64,000 nucleotides of DNA. It comes from Onchocerca volvulus (taxonomy: Eukaryota > Nematoda > Chromadorea > Rhabditida > Onchocercidae). This document shows, one piece after another, positions 36,466-50,222 of this stretch (the first letter of the stretch is position 1; each line of letters starts with the position of its first letter). The position numbers and the translations under genes were made by a program. The DNA is taken from positions 11,432,616 through 11,496,615 of the forward strand of contig HG738139.1 of the NCBI GenBank assembly GCA_000499405.2, given 5' to 3'. Under the pieces are notes generated by a model that saw only the letters and a list, made by a program, of their open reading frames with translations, ran no database searches and had not been told where the DNA came from.

Positions 36466-39076
36466 AACTCCATACCTTCTTCTAGATATACAAAATCATC
36501 ATTCAAATTTATTTCAACAATATTCAATATCTGTTTTTTTTATAAATATCTCAGTAAATGATTTTTTATTTTGTGGTAATGTTAAATTTTAGCAAAAAAG
36601 AATAAAAAAAAACTAAACAATACTTATTTGATCAATATATTAGAATTTTTTACCAAAATGTTTAGTAAAAATATTGAAAATTAGCGGGAAAGAAAGAAAA
36701 TGAAATCAAATTTATTTTACAGTTTATTAAAATTATTTTTTTAGGGAAATTTTTACTTTTTTTTCATCTTTATTTTCAGTAATGATTATGAATAAGGAAA
36801 TTTATTACTATTAAAATCATTGTATCGGTATATTTTTAACAAATTATATTTTCATTTTACTTTTTCATTTTTTTTTGTTTTTTTCGTATTTTAATTCACT
36901 TAATCTAATTATTTTTAGCATAATATATTATGATGATGATATTACCGTATCAGTGGATATCAGTATTTCTCATACCAAAATAATATTGTATTATTGTGGA
37001 TATTTCGTAATAATAGAAAAAAATTGTTCCATAATTTAAGCATTTATAATTCAAAATATCAAAAATTGATAAAAAGATGAGAATAATGATTATGCATAAT
37101 TATGATTAAAACGAATGATTATGTATAAGGATAATTATAATGAATCATGTATGGTCAATTTTGCGTTCCTTTTTTATTTTTCCTGCAAATAATTTGATAT
37201 AATGTCTAATCCATGTTTACTGTGACATTAAATCAATCTATCGAATGATTGCTGTCACATAATTACCAGGATAGCATTGTTAAAGAGATGGAAAAGTGTA
37301 ATTGAGGGAAATAAACTTGAGTGATCGATGATTTCATAGCCCGAAAAATAAAATTGAGTATATAATGGCTGTGAAAGATGGCGCCTTATGAAAAGTAATC
37401 CAAATGACACTATTTTCATTTTAACTTTTCCCACCTTCAAATTTTCATCTCTTTTTTCCATCTATATTTATCAAGTATTCTTCCTTTCGTACTGTAATAA
37501 TCTTTTTCATTCTGTTTTTTATCTATTATCGATAATTATCACCCTACGATGATGATTATTACGAATTATCATGATTATCTTTGTCAACGATAAAATAATA
37601 ATACGCATATATCATCGCAATTATTTGCGATCGGTTTCATTTCTTCTTTTTTTTCTTTTCTTTTCTTTCTTCCTCTTTCTCTCTCTCCATCTTCTTTTTT
37701 TCGATCATATTCATCAACTGAGCTTTTTCCTATGTGTTCAACATATATATACCATATAATAACCATTATTTCTTTTCATGCTATCGACAAATGATAATCG
37801 ATTAAAGTATGAATAACAATTACCGTACCTCAGTTACAAAATCTAGTCATAATGATGGAATCTTAGTTTCTTTGAAGTTTTCAGAAGTTTATTAGTTAAT
37901 TAATTACTAAGCAGGACAAAGAAATAAAATGGTTATCAAAAAATGCCATGTTATTGCTTATTATATGTAATTACCATATTTTCATCTCATTCATATTATC
38001 AAAATAATCTTTTTTTTTTTCATGTAATATTTCCAGTCGATCAGCTAATATCATAATCACTTAATTCTTGTTCTTCTATGTTCATTCCTAGTGATATGAT
38101 CTTATCACTAATTTCCACTTATGAATCTCACAAGTGATATAACTCTCATGAGCAAAAATCATTTCAATTACTGTTTTTATAATTTCAAATTGTGCATTTA
38201 CCTTTAAAAAATGAATGATTGATGCATTTTATATCAATTTTCCGTCAATATTTTTTGTCAATTTTCAAGTTTTTAACAACTTTTAAAGTTTTTTCGCCAA
38301 AATATCATTCAATCATTTCGAGTTAGTCGATTACTAATCATAACAGTTCAACGGACTTTCGTATCCAAAAAGTATAACGAACTGCGAAAGAATTACAAAA
38401 ATACAAATTTATCAGCACAAATATGCACATAATAAAAGCATGAAATGATAATAAAATCAAAAAATAATCAAAATAGGATTGTTCAAAATATAAATAGCTA
38501 TTTAACTGGCATCTGGAGTAAAAAATTCCATAGCTTAATTAATCAACATATATATATATATATCATTTAGTTGATATTTACAATTTTTCAAATAAAAAAA
38601 TCTTCATCGGAGAATGAAATATTCCATGCAAAAAATGCATGATCAATTATAGCAAATCATTTTTTCTCCCTTACAATAATTTCAATTCCAAAAACTGCTT
38701 AAGATAAATATAAATTTATACAATAAAATAGCCAACACAAAAGTAAAATGATCATAGAAATAATATATGAAAAATATATGTAATTATTTACAAACATCTA
38801 CATGAAGCAAACTAGCTAACTAATTAGCATCTGAAGCACAAAATTCATATGACACTGACCTGATAATCATTCGAATGTAAATAAATGTCTTAATAATGAC
38901 AGAAATGTACAGCAATTCTTTCAAGATGTCAAAAAGGAATAATCATCACAATTGTTACAATTAAAATTTTCTTTGATCATTTCATTTCCATTCATTTATG
39001 AAAAATAACAAAACCATATATTCAGAATATGTTGAATAAAATTTTTAAAATTCGAAATATTAACACAAATCTGTAA

Positions 39077-39326
39077 TCAGGATCTGTAAGATTCAGAAGC
39101 ACTGGAAACACGAGATGATCGTAAAACGAGCATCTCAGGTGCAAGTGCACGAACAATAGTTGCCATTTGCATATTACTTTGTCTTAATTGGTTACAACTA
39201 AGTGATAATGCCTTATCACTTCCCAAAATAGCCCAACAAGAGCCTTGATGATTGCGACAGTATGCCAACAATAATACTTCAACATCAACCTGATCACAGC
39301 AACCGTATTCTGCACCAAATTGTTGC
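39077..39326 (-). CDS. sax-2: sax-2 terminal exon (25)
   Basis: It starts after gaatattattttgtag, completing an Arg codon, and ends ASESYRS then tga. It includes VLLLAYCRNHQGSCWAIL and LRQSNMQMATIVRALAPEM, an amphipathic stretch resembling the last helices of Furry proteins. The extreme C-terminus is divergent. Confidence 0.8.
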
Positions 39327-42300
39327 CTACAAAATAATATTCAAAATTTATAGATTCCATTTGTTCCAAATTTATGGCTCATATATTCTATCATTACATC
39401 AATAAATTCGATATGCCTTATAAAGAAAGCGTAAATTTGATGTAGTTTTTGTTTCTTTTTTTTTTCTTATTATTTAAGCTATTTTATTTCCATCTCTTTC
39501 ATCATAATTTATAAAGATAATATTATATTACTGCATAAAATCATAAATTCTATTAATTAACTTCAAAATTTGAAATTTAAAGTTTCAAAATTCTGATGCC
39601 CCTTCTTATACTTGATATCAAAGCAATAAAAATAAAGAAAAACAAAGAAAAAAAAAAAAGAGAAGAAATGAAGAAGATAATAGCAAACAACAAAGTCATA
39701 AATTAGACTTAAAATGAAGCAAATAGCATTTTCAACAAAAATTACACTTCAAAAGCTTCATTTTTGTGTTAGGATATGAGCCTTGAAAGCTAGCTAATAA
39801 ATGTTTAGCTTCAGCACTGAGATGATAATGGCAAATGATAAGAAAAAAGAGAGAAATATAATCTGTTAACATCAGTCATTCTCATTTAAATCATTACAAT
39901 AGGATGCTTTCAACATTTAAAAAAAATGGAACTTTCATTCTCTCTTTCCGTCCAATTCTATTCATCTCATTCATTTTTTCTGGATGGATTATAATGTGAT
40001 GAATGTGGCATTTATTTTTCAAAAAATTTTTCCGACCATTAAATTTCCCTTTTCTTATCATCCTTCGTCATATCATCAACTTACTGCTCCAGCAGCTGAA
40101 TTACCATCAAAAAGGTTTTTCAAAAAATCATACTATAGTAACAAATCAACAACTTCTCATCATTCAAATAGTAAAATTAATGCTTGAAATTAAAAAGATT
40201 TTGAAGAAATCATCGGAGAGAAATTCAATAAACGAATAAGAGCGAAGGAAAAACAAAAAAAAAAAAAAAAGAAAGAAATTAAAAATACTTCAACAACAGC
40301 AGACTAAAATATGTTTCAATAAAGTAATCTTCTTTTTTGTTTGAAATTTTCCAAAGTTTCCCAACAAATTCTGTTTTTTTATTTGTTTGTTTGTTTTTTT
40401 AAATTATATGTATAAAATAATAAGGATTTAAAATACTGAATGATTGATTGAAAACGTTATTATTCAACTGTTATGCGATTTAGATAAAAAAAATATATAT
40501 ATATGGATAAAATAAGATCTACTTAATTTCTAGAATAAATAATTCTCATTTCGGAAACAACATATCAGTCAATAACGATTAAGTAAATATAAGAGAGAAG
40601 AGAGAAAATAGATTTAATTAATTCCTAAATGGTTCGAAGGAATTATATCGAACCTAATTATTTTTCCAAAAAGTTTTCAAAACAGTCAACCGAAATTGCA
40701 TATAAGTAAACAGCTAAAATGTCAGTATACGGTGTTAATTTTTCACGATAAATTCAGGAATTCAAATAGAAATTATTAAGAATAAGAATAATTATATCAC
40801 TAGAAAAAGACTGAAATCAAAAAAAAAAAATGCAAGCATAAAAAATAAAATTTAAATTAGAATCAAATGAAAAAATATAATAAAAATAATGGATTAAAGC
40901 AAAATTTTCTATTTTTTGGATTTTACTACTACATTTCTTCTTTTAAGTTTTTTTTTTTTTTTTTTTGTTTATTTTTCCAAAATATTATTATAGTAAATTG
41001 AAAATTTAGGAAAAAGAAGTTACTGTAGCTTTGAAATGAAATTTCTAAATTTTATAGGAATAAAAACATCAAATGCTTTTTTTCCAAGCATTCTTTCTAA
41101 GTTTTTTTCTTTAAAAAAAAAAGCGTAAATATACAGCTGAATGTATGAAAGAATCAAAAAACATTGTAAAGAAAGAAAAGGAAGAGTATTTCGAAGCACT
41201 TTATATATCATTCAATGCTATGTTTTGTATTATTGCTTTCTTTTCTTGACCTAAAAAAAAAACAAAAAATAACATATATATATATATATATGAATAAATA
41301 AAATGAAAATGACATTTTTGGTTTCATTTTGTATAAATGAAAGAAGAAAAAAAAAAAAAGAAATTAACGATAAACTATTTTATGTTTCATTCAGGAGCAG
41401 CTATAGCCTATATATATATATATGGATAAAATTAATTTATACTAAAAAAAAATTTGTTAAATCAAAGAAATGAATAAAAGAATGATGCCAAGCTTATTTA
41501 TTTCTATTAAATTGTTTCCTAAAACGTTGTATCACTGCCACAAATCTAATAATCATCTTATCATTTTGTTTTTGTTGTAGCTGCTGTTAAATTTCTTAAT
41601 AATTTTTATAAAATAATATAAGATTTTAAAAATCCTACTGTATCTCTTTTTTTTTGTTTTCTAATGAATTTCTGTCATTCTTCCTTTTTTCTTCAATAAA
41701 TCTTTAGCTTATTTATCTTCTGGATATCCTCACAATTATTCGGACATCTGTTAATCCTTTGTTCTATATTCATGGTTACTATTTAGTATATTCTTTTCAA
41801 ACTATTAACATTTTTCATTTGAAGTCAGTTGTTAGTTGATGATAAATGTATATGAAAAAAAAAGACTGTTCGAGGCAAAAGAATGTGTTTGCGGTTTTGC
41901 GATTCTACGGGACTATGTTGGGGACTATGTTATGACTTTCAGAAGCTAAAAAAAAATTTTAATTAGTCATACTGCTTTTTTATATTTAAAATATTATAAT
42001 AAAATAATATGCCAATACCCTTAATGATATAGTATTTTAATATACTGTTTTATATTTTTAAATTCTACAGCATTAAATATTAAAAATAAAAAACTACAAA
42101 GCAGTCAACTACAAAATTCATTGCTGATCAAAATCTTAAAATTGCATCGATCTTTTTCAACTTTCTCAGTAATCTTATTCAATGATAATCGATTTATTGA
42201 TCAAAATTTTGGAAATTTAGATTTTTTTCATCATTTGCCACTACCATACGATTAATTCATTGTGATTTAGTTCTGGAAAATTCATCACCACCACCGTATT

Positions 42301-43546
42301 CAATCAAGGACATTAACAAACAAAAGATCACAACGAAATCATTCGCTCACTTATCATATAATCTTCGCAATTATGGATGACCTTAGATGAAGAATGATTT
42401 ATTTATATTATAGCATTCCATGATAATAAGAAATTCTAGTGAAATTATGAAAATTTCCCAAAGCTGAAATATGACAACAAAACATCTGTTGCTAATATCG
42501 GATAGGCTGATTTTGTACAAATTAATTAAGTCGTGAAATGATCGATGTAATCTTGCCTATGACGCGCCATATGCAGATTCTTATCTTACCTTTCACCTTC
42601 TTTCCTTTTCAATTCCCGATCTATTTATTGATGTAAAAATTTTTAGTGTCCATGCAACTATGCTAAATGTTTTCATCCAAGTCATACTGTATATTATGAA
42701 TGATCGCAGTACCAATTCAACATATCACTTTTTTAACTATTCCAGAAATTTCCATCCATTCTATATGATTCTTGAATTAATTAAAATATTAATTTAAAAA
42801 ATTTAAAAATTGCTTGGAAATTAAGATATGGTAAAAAGGAAAAATTGTGACTAAAAAAGGATAAAATTTACAGTAGGGGGATTTTCAAAAATCATCGGAT
42901 AGTCTAAATACATTATTGATATTCGAATCGTTTATTTGACTCATATAAGTTTTATAAGTACCCTCATTTTGTTGATATGAGTATTAGTTACAGTACTTTT
43001 TCCTCAGTTTGTAGTATGGCATCAGGAAATTTCTCCATATCCTGTAGAATATTTAAGGATATTGAAATATAAAACAAGCTAACTTGAAATACTTCCCAAA
43101 CAATATATATTCTTTACCAAATGGTTTACTCAACATTAAGCTAACTGAATTTTTTTTTTTTTTTTTTTTAATTCTAAAAGCAAACATTCTTCGAATTCTT
43201 GAAAGAATTCTCAAAGTAAACATAGTTCATTTAAGATTCCGATAAAATTCTATAAAAATTAAATTGCTTTATAAAATCCCTAATTACAGAATAAATGTAA
43301 CGAAAATTAGAAAAAAAAAGCGGAAAAGGATTTGATGAGATAAAAAAATTGTTAAAAGAAATGATCTTGAAGTGGTCGATCAACGACGACAGGGTAGATT
43401 GGCTCCATGATGGCTGGGAATGCTTCAAAAATTATTTGACATATTCACTCCATCATTCACGTCCATATTTCTTAATAACATCTGCTGAAGAGATTTAGGC
43501 AAAAGCTTGAGACTGTAGAAGATTTTATCATAAAGAGATTTCCTAC

Positions 43547-43582
<36 letters not shown>

Positions 43583-44437
43583 AAAAAATGATCTGCAATC
43601 ATTCGCTTTTTTTTTTTTTGCCGAAAAATAAGCGTTTAAATTGTTCAATTTCTTTTCTAGTAGTAGTGAAGTCTAAATGACAATTCAAAAAAAAGAGAAG
43701 GCAAAAGACAAGCAGATGATATACAATTTATATCGGCCATTTTTATAGATCGATTATCATGTTTCATTGCTAATTTAGTTCTTAATATATAACATCCTGC
43801 GATTTTGACAGTTTCCCACGACAATTCCTTCATCTCACATTGAAATAAATCCAACTATTTCGAGGTCCAACTTTTTAATACGCCTATTAAATTACAAAGT
43901 AAAGAAAAAATTTGCATACTACTGCATAATAAAACTCTTAAAATCAAACAAATCGAATTTATTTCAAGAATGACTTTTGCAATAATAAGAGAGAAACTAA
44001 ACAACTAGATCACTTTGACATATCTTTTGGAAAATAATGCTGTTTGTCTTTTTTCTTCATTTATTAATATTCCCTATTCATATTTTTTATTTTGCATATC
44101 GACAAGATGAAAAAGATCAAGAAGCAAGATTTTGTCAATTATTTTCAAAAATATTCCAGAAGCAGTTCATCATCCTAATGAAATAAAAAACACATAATTT
44201 GAACTGGCAGTGAATAAGCTCGTTAAGGATGATCGTCTTTATTTCTTTTTTTTCTAAATAAATTTTTTAGAATAATTTCTAAATATCTTAAGATATATCT
44301 AAAGACATGGATATCATTTATTAGGAAAAAATAATTTTAAAGAATATTCAACTTACGATTATAAGATTACATTCAGAGATATTAATTGAACAAAGTTGAA
44401 AAAAAAGAAATGTTAATTTTGAGGAACGTTAATATAT

Positions 44438-44473
<36 letters not shown>

Positions 44474-47400
44474 TGCATCAGTAATAATGCTTCCGAAAAA
44501 TTTCCAAAAAATACAGATTATTTTGCGGAAAAATTAATTGATTTTTTTTTTTTCAAATAAATAAGTATTTTTCAAATGCTATGCAACAACCCTTGAATTC
44601 CAGTTTGAAGAAACAAAAATAATTATGATAAAATGAATCGTTTACCTGAGTTGTCTCAACATATGCAAAGCATTCTTATATTGTTTCTTTTGCATTAACA
44701 TCAATAATGCATCCGTATTTGGTTCAAGTGTTACATTTGAAATACCATTTTCCATACCATGTACCGAATCCGGAATACTTGCTAACAGGCATCTATGCAA
44801 ACATAATACTTCGGCTGATATATTAGCATCCTGAAATGTCAAACATTTATAATTTATATATACTTCGATTATTCGATAGCCTGAATTTGATCATAAAAGA
44901 TTTATTGCCACAACGTAGTCGGATTTATCATCCCAATTTGATATTTCGAGCATCAAATTCCCAATTAATGGTCATCTTTACCTATATTATGACAATTTTG
45001 AAAGATCATTTGCGGATTCGTTAATATTTGATCCGGGTTTTTACAATAAAAAATAATTATTTTTCTATTATCGCTAAATTTTTCTTCTTAATTACATTCT
45101 GAATAATTTCCCGACATTTTGTTCTTCAAATTAAAATACATTAACTCTTTGATCTCTTTATATCATTAGTTGATTTGATAATTAGACAAAATTCTTTTCT
45201 TCATTTTTATATGAAATGTTTACAATTGATGCTCCTATTATTCTGCTAATCTTTCAATATTTGATTGAATTTAATTTCAGGTTGCCAGATATCACTGCTG
45301 TTTATATACAAGTTTCATCTGATTGATAATTTCCTTCAATTCTATAAATTTCCATGCATCATGCCAGAAGAAGAAAACAGAGGAAGATGAAGTAAAAGAA
45401 ATTAAAAATACTATGACACTAATATTTTAATTAATTTAAGATACACAAATCGTAATTAACAATGAATCTATTGTTGTCGCTAAATAAATATTGCTGTTAT
45501 TATTATTATAACTAACTGAAGATAACTATCAATATAAGATGACAGGTTCGAATGATGAAGTTATTGTGATGGGATTTATTCTCTCATCAATCAAAAAATC
45601 CATTCATAATAAAAGCAATAATAACAATGACTGATCATAATTACCAGCAAAAAAAATGGATCATATGGTAAAACTAGAAGTATTATCTCGAAACAAATTC
45701 TAAACATTTAATCCCAACTATTTTGTTTTTAAAACAGATGTTAGATAGAATGAAAAAAATTAAAAAAAAAAAAAAAAAAAGGAAATTCGATATAATATAA
45801 TCATATTTTGCTCTCTAATAAAACGATGAAAACCATTTTATTCATTTTTCAACAAACAAAATGTTATTATTATGCAATTGCGATTTATTGCAAGCGTTGT
45901 CATACTTATGCATGCATATTGTATGCATATCTTCTTTATTTGCCTAGCAAACATATTTGAAGTCTTAATTGCAATACAAAGAATGGCTATATCATGTTAT
46001 ATGACTAATTTTGGTAAAAAGTTATTTTGCTATGTTTTTTTTTTCTGTAACAAATTGCAAGTGCTGGAAAGAAATATTTAAATATCGACAATATTACAAT
46101 TACTCATTTAAAAAAACCATTGCCTTCCTAAATTGCTGGCAGAATATTTCAAACAAAAATTATAATTAGAAAAAATTTGAAAAATTTTCCATAATCGATG
46201 AAGATAAAAATTACATACTAATGCCCTTATTTGCTTTTATTTTAAGAAAAAACTAATGCTCCTATTTTAATTACATTATAAAAAATTTACAGTATTCGAA
46301 TTTTCCAGCATCATTTTGCATAGTATTCGATGTTTAATTTTATATCTCAATAATTGCATACGGTACTACCGTATCATTCAATAAAATAGTCTATGCATCT
46401 ACTATTCATTTCCATACTTCATTCCCACTTTTTTATTATTGTCTTTTATATCCCACCATCAAATGCTTCGCCATAAAGTTTCGACAAATAACCACTTAAA
46501 GTTCAATAACACCATGCAACCATAAATTCAAAAAAATGAAAAATAAAAAAAAATAAAATTTAGAAGAGAACGAACTATATTGATCACGCAAAAATATCAA
46601 ATATTACTCACAAAAGTTTGAAAAAGAAAATGAGAAAAAAAAGGAAATAAAAAAGATAAAAGCTGCGAAAATAAAACGATTAAAATATGCCATCATTAGA
46701 GATAATTTCGTCGAAATCAACGAAATTTCTCCTGACAACTTTTTTCTTTTTTTTTTTTAAAAAAAAAGGAAATTTATTTGAAAATGCGTCGAAATTAACT
46801 TCAGGTTTACCACATATATTCATTACCTTATTCCAATGATAATAATTACCACATACACACAAACAAACACACATATACGAAAAAATATACACACAATCAT
46901 ATGTAATTTTTTTACACAAATACAGTAACCAGAGCTATTTTATACATATATTCATATCATTTTTTCATTTTTTACATAGGAGAAAGGAGAAAAATGTTCA
47001 GTTCTATTCAAAAAAAGAAAAAAAATATCTTGATTAATGTTTGAAAAATAACTATTTTATTATTTCTATTGATAAAAGTCCAAATATTATTACAAAATTA
47101 ATACTTAAGAATATTTCAGATATAAGACTTTTTTGAAGAAAAAAATAATAAAATAAATCCTTAAATACCCTAGATTTTATTATATTACTAGTTTTACCCA
47201 ATATTAACCTAATAGGTGGAGTCAAAACAAAAGGAATGAATAATATTAATACCTGTATATCAGAAGCATTCACTATACCTTTCACCATTTCATCAAACTT
47301 ATCCGTAATTTGAAGTAACTGGAAGAATAACTTATGCACCGATCGACATAATTCTAGGTACTGAAATATAAATTTTACTATCCCAATACAAACAAAAAAA

Positions 47401-50156
47401 AAAAAAAAGAGAAATCTAACGAAAAAAATGAAATTTTCGAATGAAAGCAAAATTGGAAGGATAAAAAACCTGATTTGAAGTAACCGCTGATAATGATGGA
47501 CCACCAATTAAAGCCAATTTCATCGTTGCTTTTATTGCGTTTAAAGCCTAAAATTGTCATCTGATATATAATCTCTAACTGTAATATTAAAAATATAATA
47601 TTGAATGAGATGGTTTAACTTCGCATTACAAACTTTTTCCAGGATATCAACATAAAATTTACTATCATTTGCATCAGGAAATTATTCCGGTTTTCAATAG
47701 CGATCACTTGCTGTCAGTTACATACTCCGCATATAATGATTGCATGCTGCCGGATAAAATGTTTGCATCCGGCAGTAAGCAATCGTATTAGTAACTAAAA
47801 GATATGTTAAACAGAAGTAATGAGTAATTTTGACTTGGATAAACTTAAATTTATAATTATTTATTAGCTATTAATTTTATTCTCCGAATTTTGCTTGTTA
47901 ATCGGATGTTATTTTCTTCGTAAACATTAATGAAAACATTTTTTCTTTCTTTTTTCTTAGACAAAATAAAATAATTTTCTGGTCTAAGCTATCTTCAAAA
48001 GGCTAACAAATTAATTATCCAAATAGCTCATCTTATCATTACTTGAACCATTTGTGTCATAAATTAAATAAATTATCCGTCCAATATTCTCGGATGCAAA
48101 TGGGCAGAAATTTTCTTACCCCCAATTTTTACGTTGACATCATTAGACTTGATAATTCTGCTGTAAAACCTAGTAATGGTGCATTCATTCATGATATCTG
48201 GAAGCTCTAAGAAACCAATCAATGGGTTAAAGCAAGAAAAGATGAAAATTGTTTTCTGTGCCCGAAATGTTATGAACTATTTCCGTTCAATTTCATCTAT
48301 AATAAGCAAAAAGGAACCCAGAAACTGAAGGAAGGAAGGAAGGAAGAAGGGAAAATATCCGGTACTAACCGTAAAGCGATAAATGCTATGCTACATGCAA
48401 ATCCGTAATCTAGATATTTAAGTAATACTTGAAAAGATGACAATAAAAGCGACAGCAAATTGGGCGCTTCATTTATTTGAACGTTCTACTTCCTCTTTCT
48501 TTCTCATTTTTAAGCCTTGAACAACAATCTAATATCTTTTTAAATCACCAAAACGTATAACAAATCATGATTTATGCCAATAAAATCCTACAGCTTTTTT
48601 CTTTTTTTTTCAAAGAGATACTTTGGTGATGAATCTATTTGCTAAAATTTTTTTCTTTTTAATCAAAATTAAAGTTTGTATATGATGGCAAATTAAGCAA
48701 AATTCAGAAAGTTTGTCAAAATCTTCAACAAATTAACGAATGAAAAATTGAAACGAATTGATGAAATTAATAGTTAAGATGTGAGATTGAAACTTTCAAC
48801 GAAAAGTGAAATATAAATCATTTAGATGTAATTCAATCAAAAGATCGATCACATCTTGAAATATTATCTGAATGATCCCATGCAGAAAGTTCGAGTTTTA
48901 AGTCTATTCTATTAGAATGTAAATAAATATGGATTAACTGCAGAACCATCGACAAAATAGATTCTATTAAAGTCAAATGATGTGATGATGAAGTTTTTTA
49001 AAAAATGACTGTGAAAGGTCAGAGCAAAATTTTAAATTTCAAGCATCATGTGAATTTTCTTCTATATTCAACAACCTAAATGACTTCTCTTTGTTTACAA
49101 TTCTTTTTTTTTTTCGAATAAATCACCTTTTTTTATTCTCTCTTTAAAATCTATCAAATTCAGTGAGTTTAAACGATTTTGGAATTAATCATATACTTGA
49201 TTAACTTGCAATAATATGGGCAAAATTTTATAGAGCAAGAATAAATGATAATGAAATATAGGGAAGCAAAAGGTTTACGTAATATTTTATATGAAATAGC
49301 TAAATAAGCAAATTTTGAAAATTTTTAAGAGGCAATTTTAAAAGTAAATAAAGATATATAGCAAGTGATAATTTATTTTTTTTTACTTACCCGAATACAC
49401 TGTTCCTTTCGTTCTACGAATGTCTCGTAGTGCTCGTGCAATTCTAGTAATAAGCATTTTTGCTGTGATAACATTTCACTGCTGCGTAACTGAAAAAAAG
49501 GTCAACATTAAAATAATGAAATGAAATAAATTGAAATGATTAAGGTATGATAATGAAATTATTGATCACATAACGATTATAGTAACTATTTCTAGGAAAT
49601 TTAATGGATTTTTTAAATATTTTTGCTTTAATATTTTAGCTCAATTTTAGAAAATGAATTACATTCCGAAAAAGGTTTGACTTGAAATATAAATAATTTT
49701 ATGGAAAGTTCCTGCCTAAAATGCATTATCCATATAAAAACATTACTACTTGAATTGTGAAATTTACTACCGAAAGCATAGTCTTTTCAGAATGATAATA
49801 CTAGAAATCTAACAATTTTTTTTTCCACGATGGTCCTATTTGATTAGAACACAAAGTATTCCCATCGAATCTTCAACAATTATATATCCCACTAGTAGTT
49901 TTATCCTTATCTTTATTAAACAACAAAAAAATTGCCATTGTTTATAAAAGTTTTCTATCAAATTATTCAGACTCATGATTTGAAATTAAATTTTAAAAAT
50001 TTCCTTTATTTTTGACTAAAAATTTTATTCCTTTCAGTCTTTTCGAAATATTAAAAAAATTTTCAAATATAATTTATCGGAAAAATATTACTGAAAAATA
50101 TATAGGAAAATTTTGTCAAGTAATAGCATTCGGCATGTATATTTTATAGTAAAAAT

Positions 50157-50222
<66 letters not shown>

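Larger units (their letters stand above)
35050..39076. other. Convergent intergenic region between tbx-2 and sax-2
   Basis: Four kilobases between the 3' ends of two convergent genes. It holds both 3' UTRs, a 27-nt T run (35585-35611), a hairpin at 36402-36465 and otherwise featureless AT-rich DNA. No coding region is supportable. Confidence 0.7.
39327..44645 (-). other. sax-2 last intron (5.3 kb)
   Basis: Donor gtaaac, acceptor ttttgtag. It contains long A runs on the plus strand (T on the coding strand) at 43550-43580 and 44441-44471, AT dinucleotide runs near 40.49 and 41.28-41.42 kb, and no recognisable gene. Open frames within it are short and low-complexity. Confidence 0.7.

Noticed and set aside
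40490..41432. Repeated ATATATATAT-GGATAAAAT words
   Set aside because: Only the AT dinucleotide run and about eight following bases are shared; insufficient to call a dispersed repeat family.
30405..45560. GTTCGA words resembling tRNA B boxes (near 30411, 40631, 45545)
   Set aside because: No A box at the right distance and no cloverleaf arms could be traced around any of them.
47052..47507. 151-codon minus-strand open frame with hydrophobic segments
   Set aside because: Only its middle part (47253-47360) is a real sax-2 exon; the Phe/Ile-rich ends are translated intron sequence including T runs, not membrane helices.
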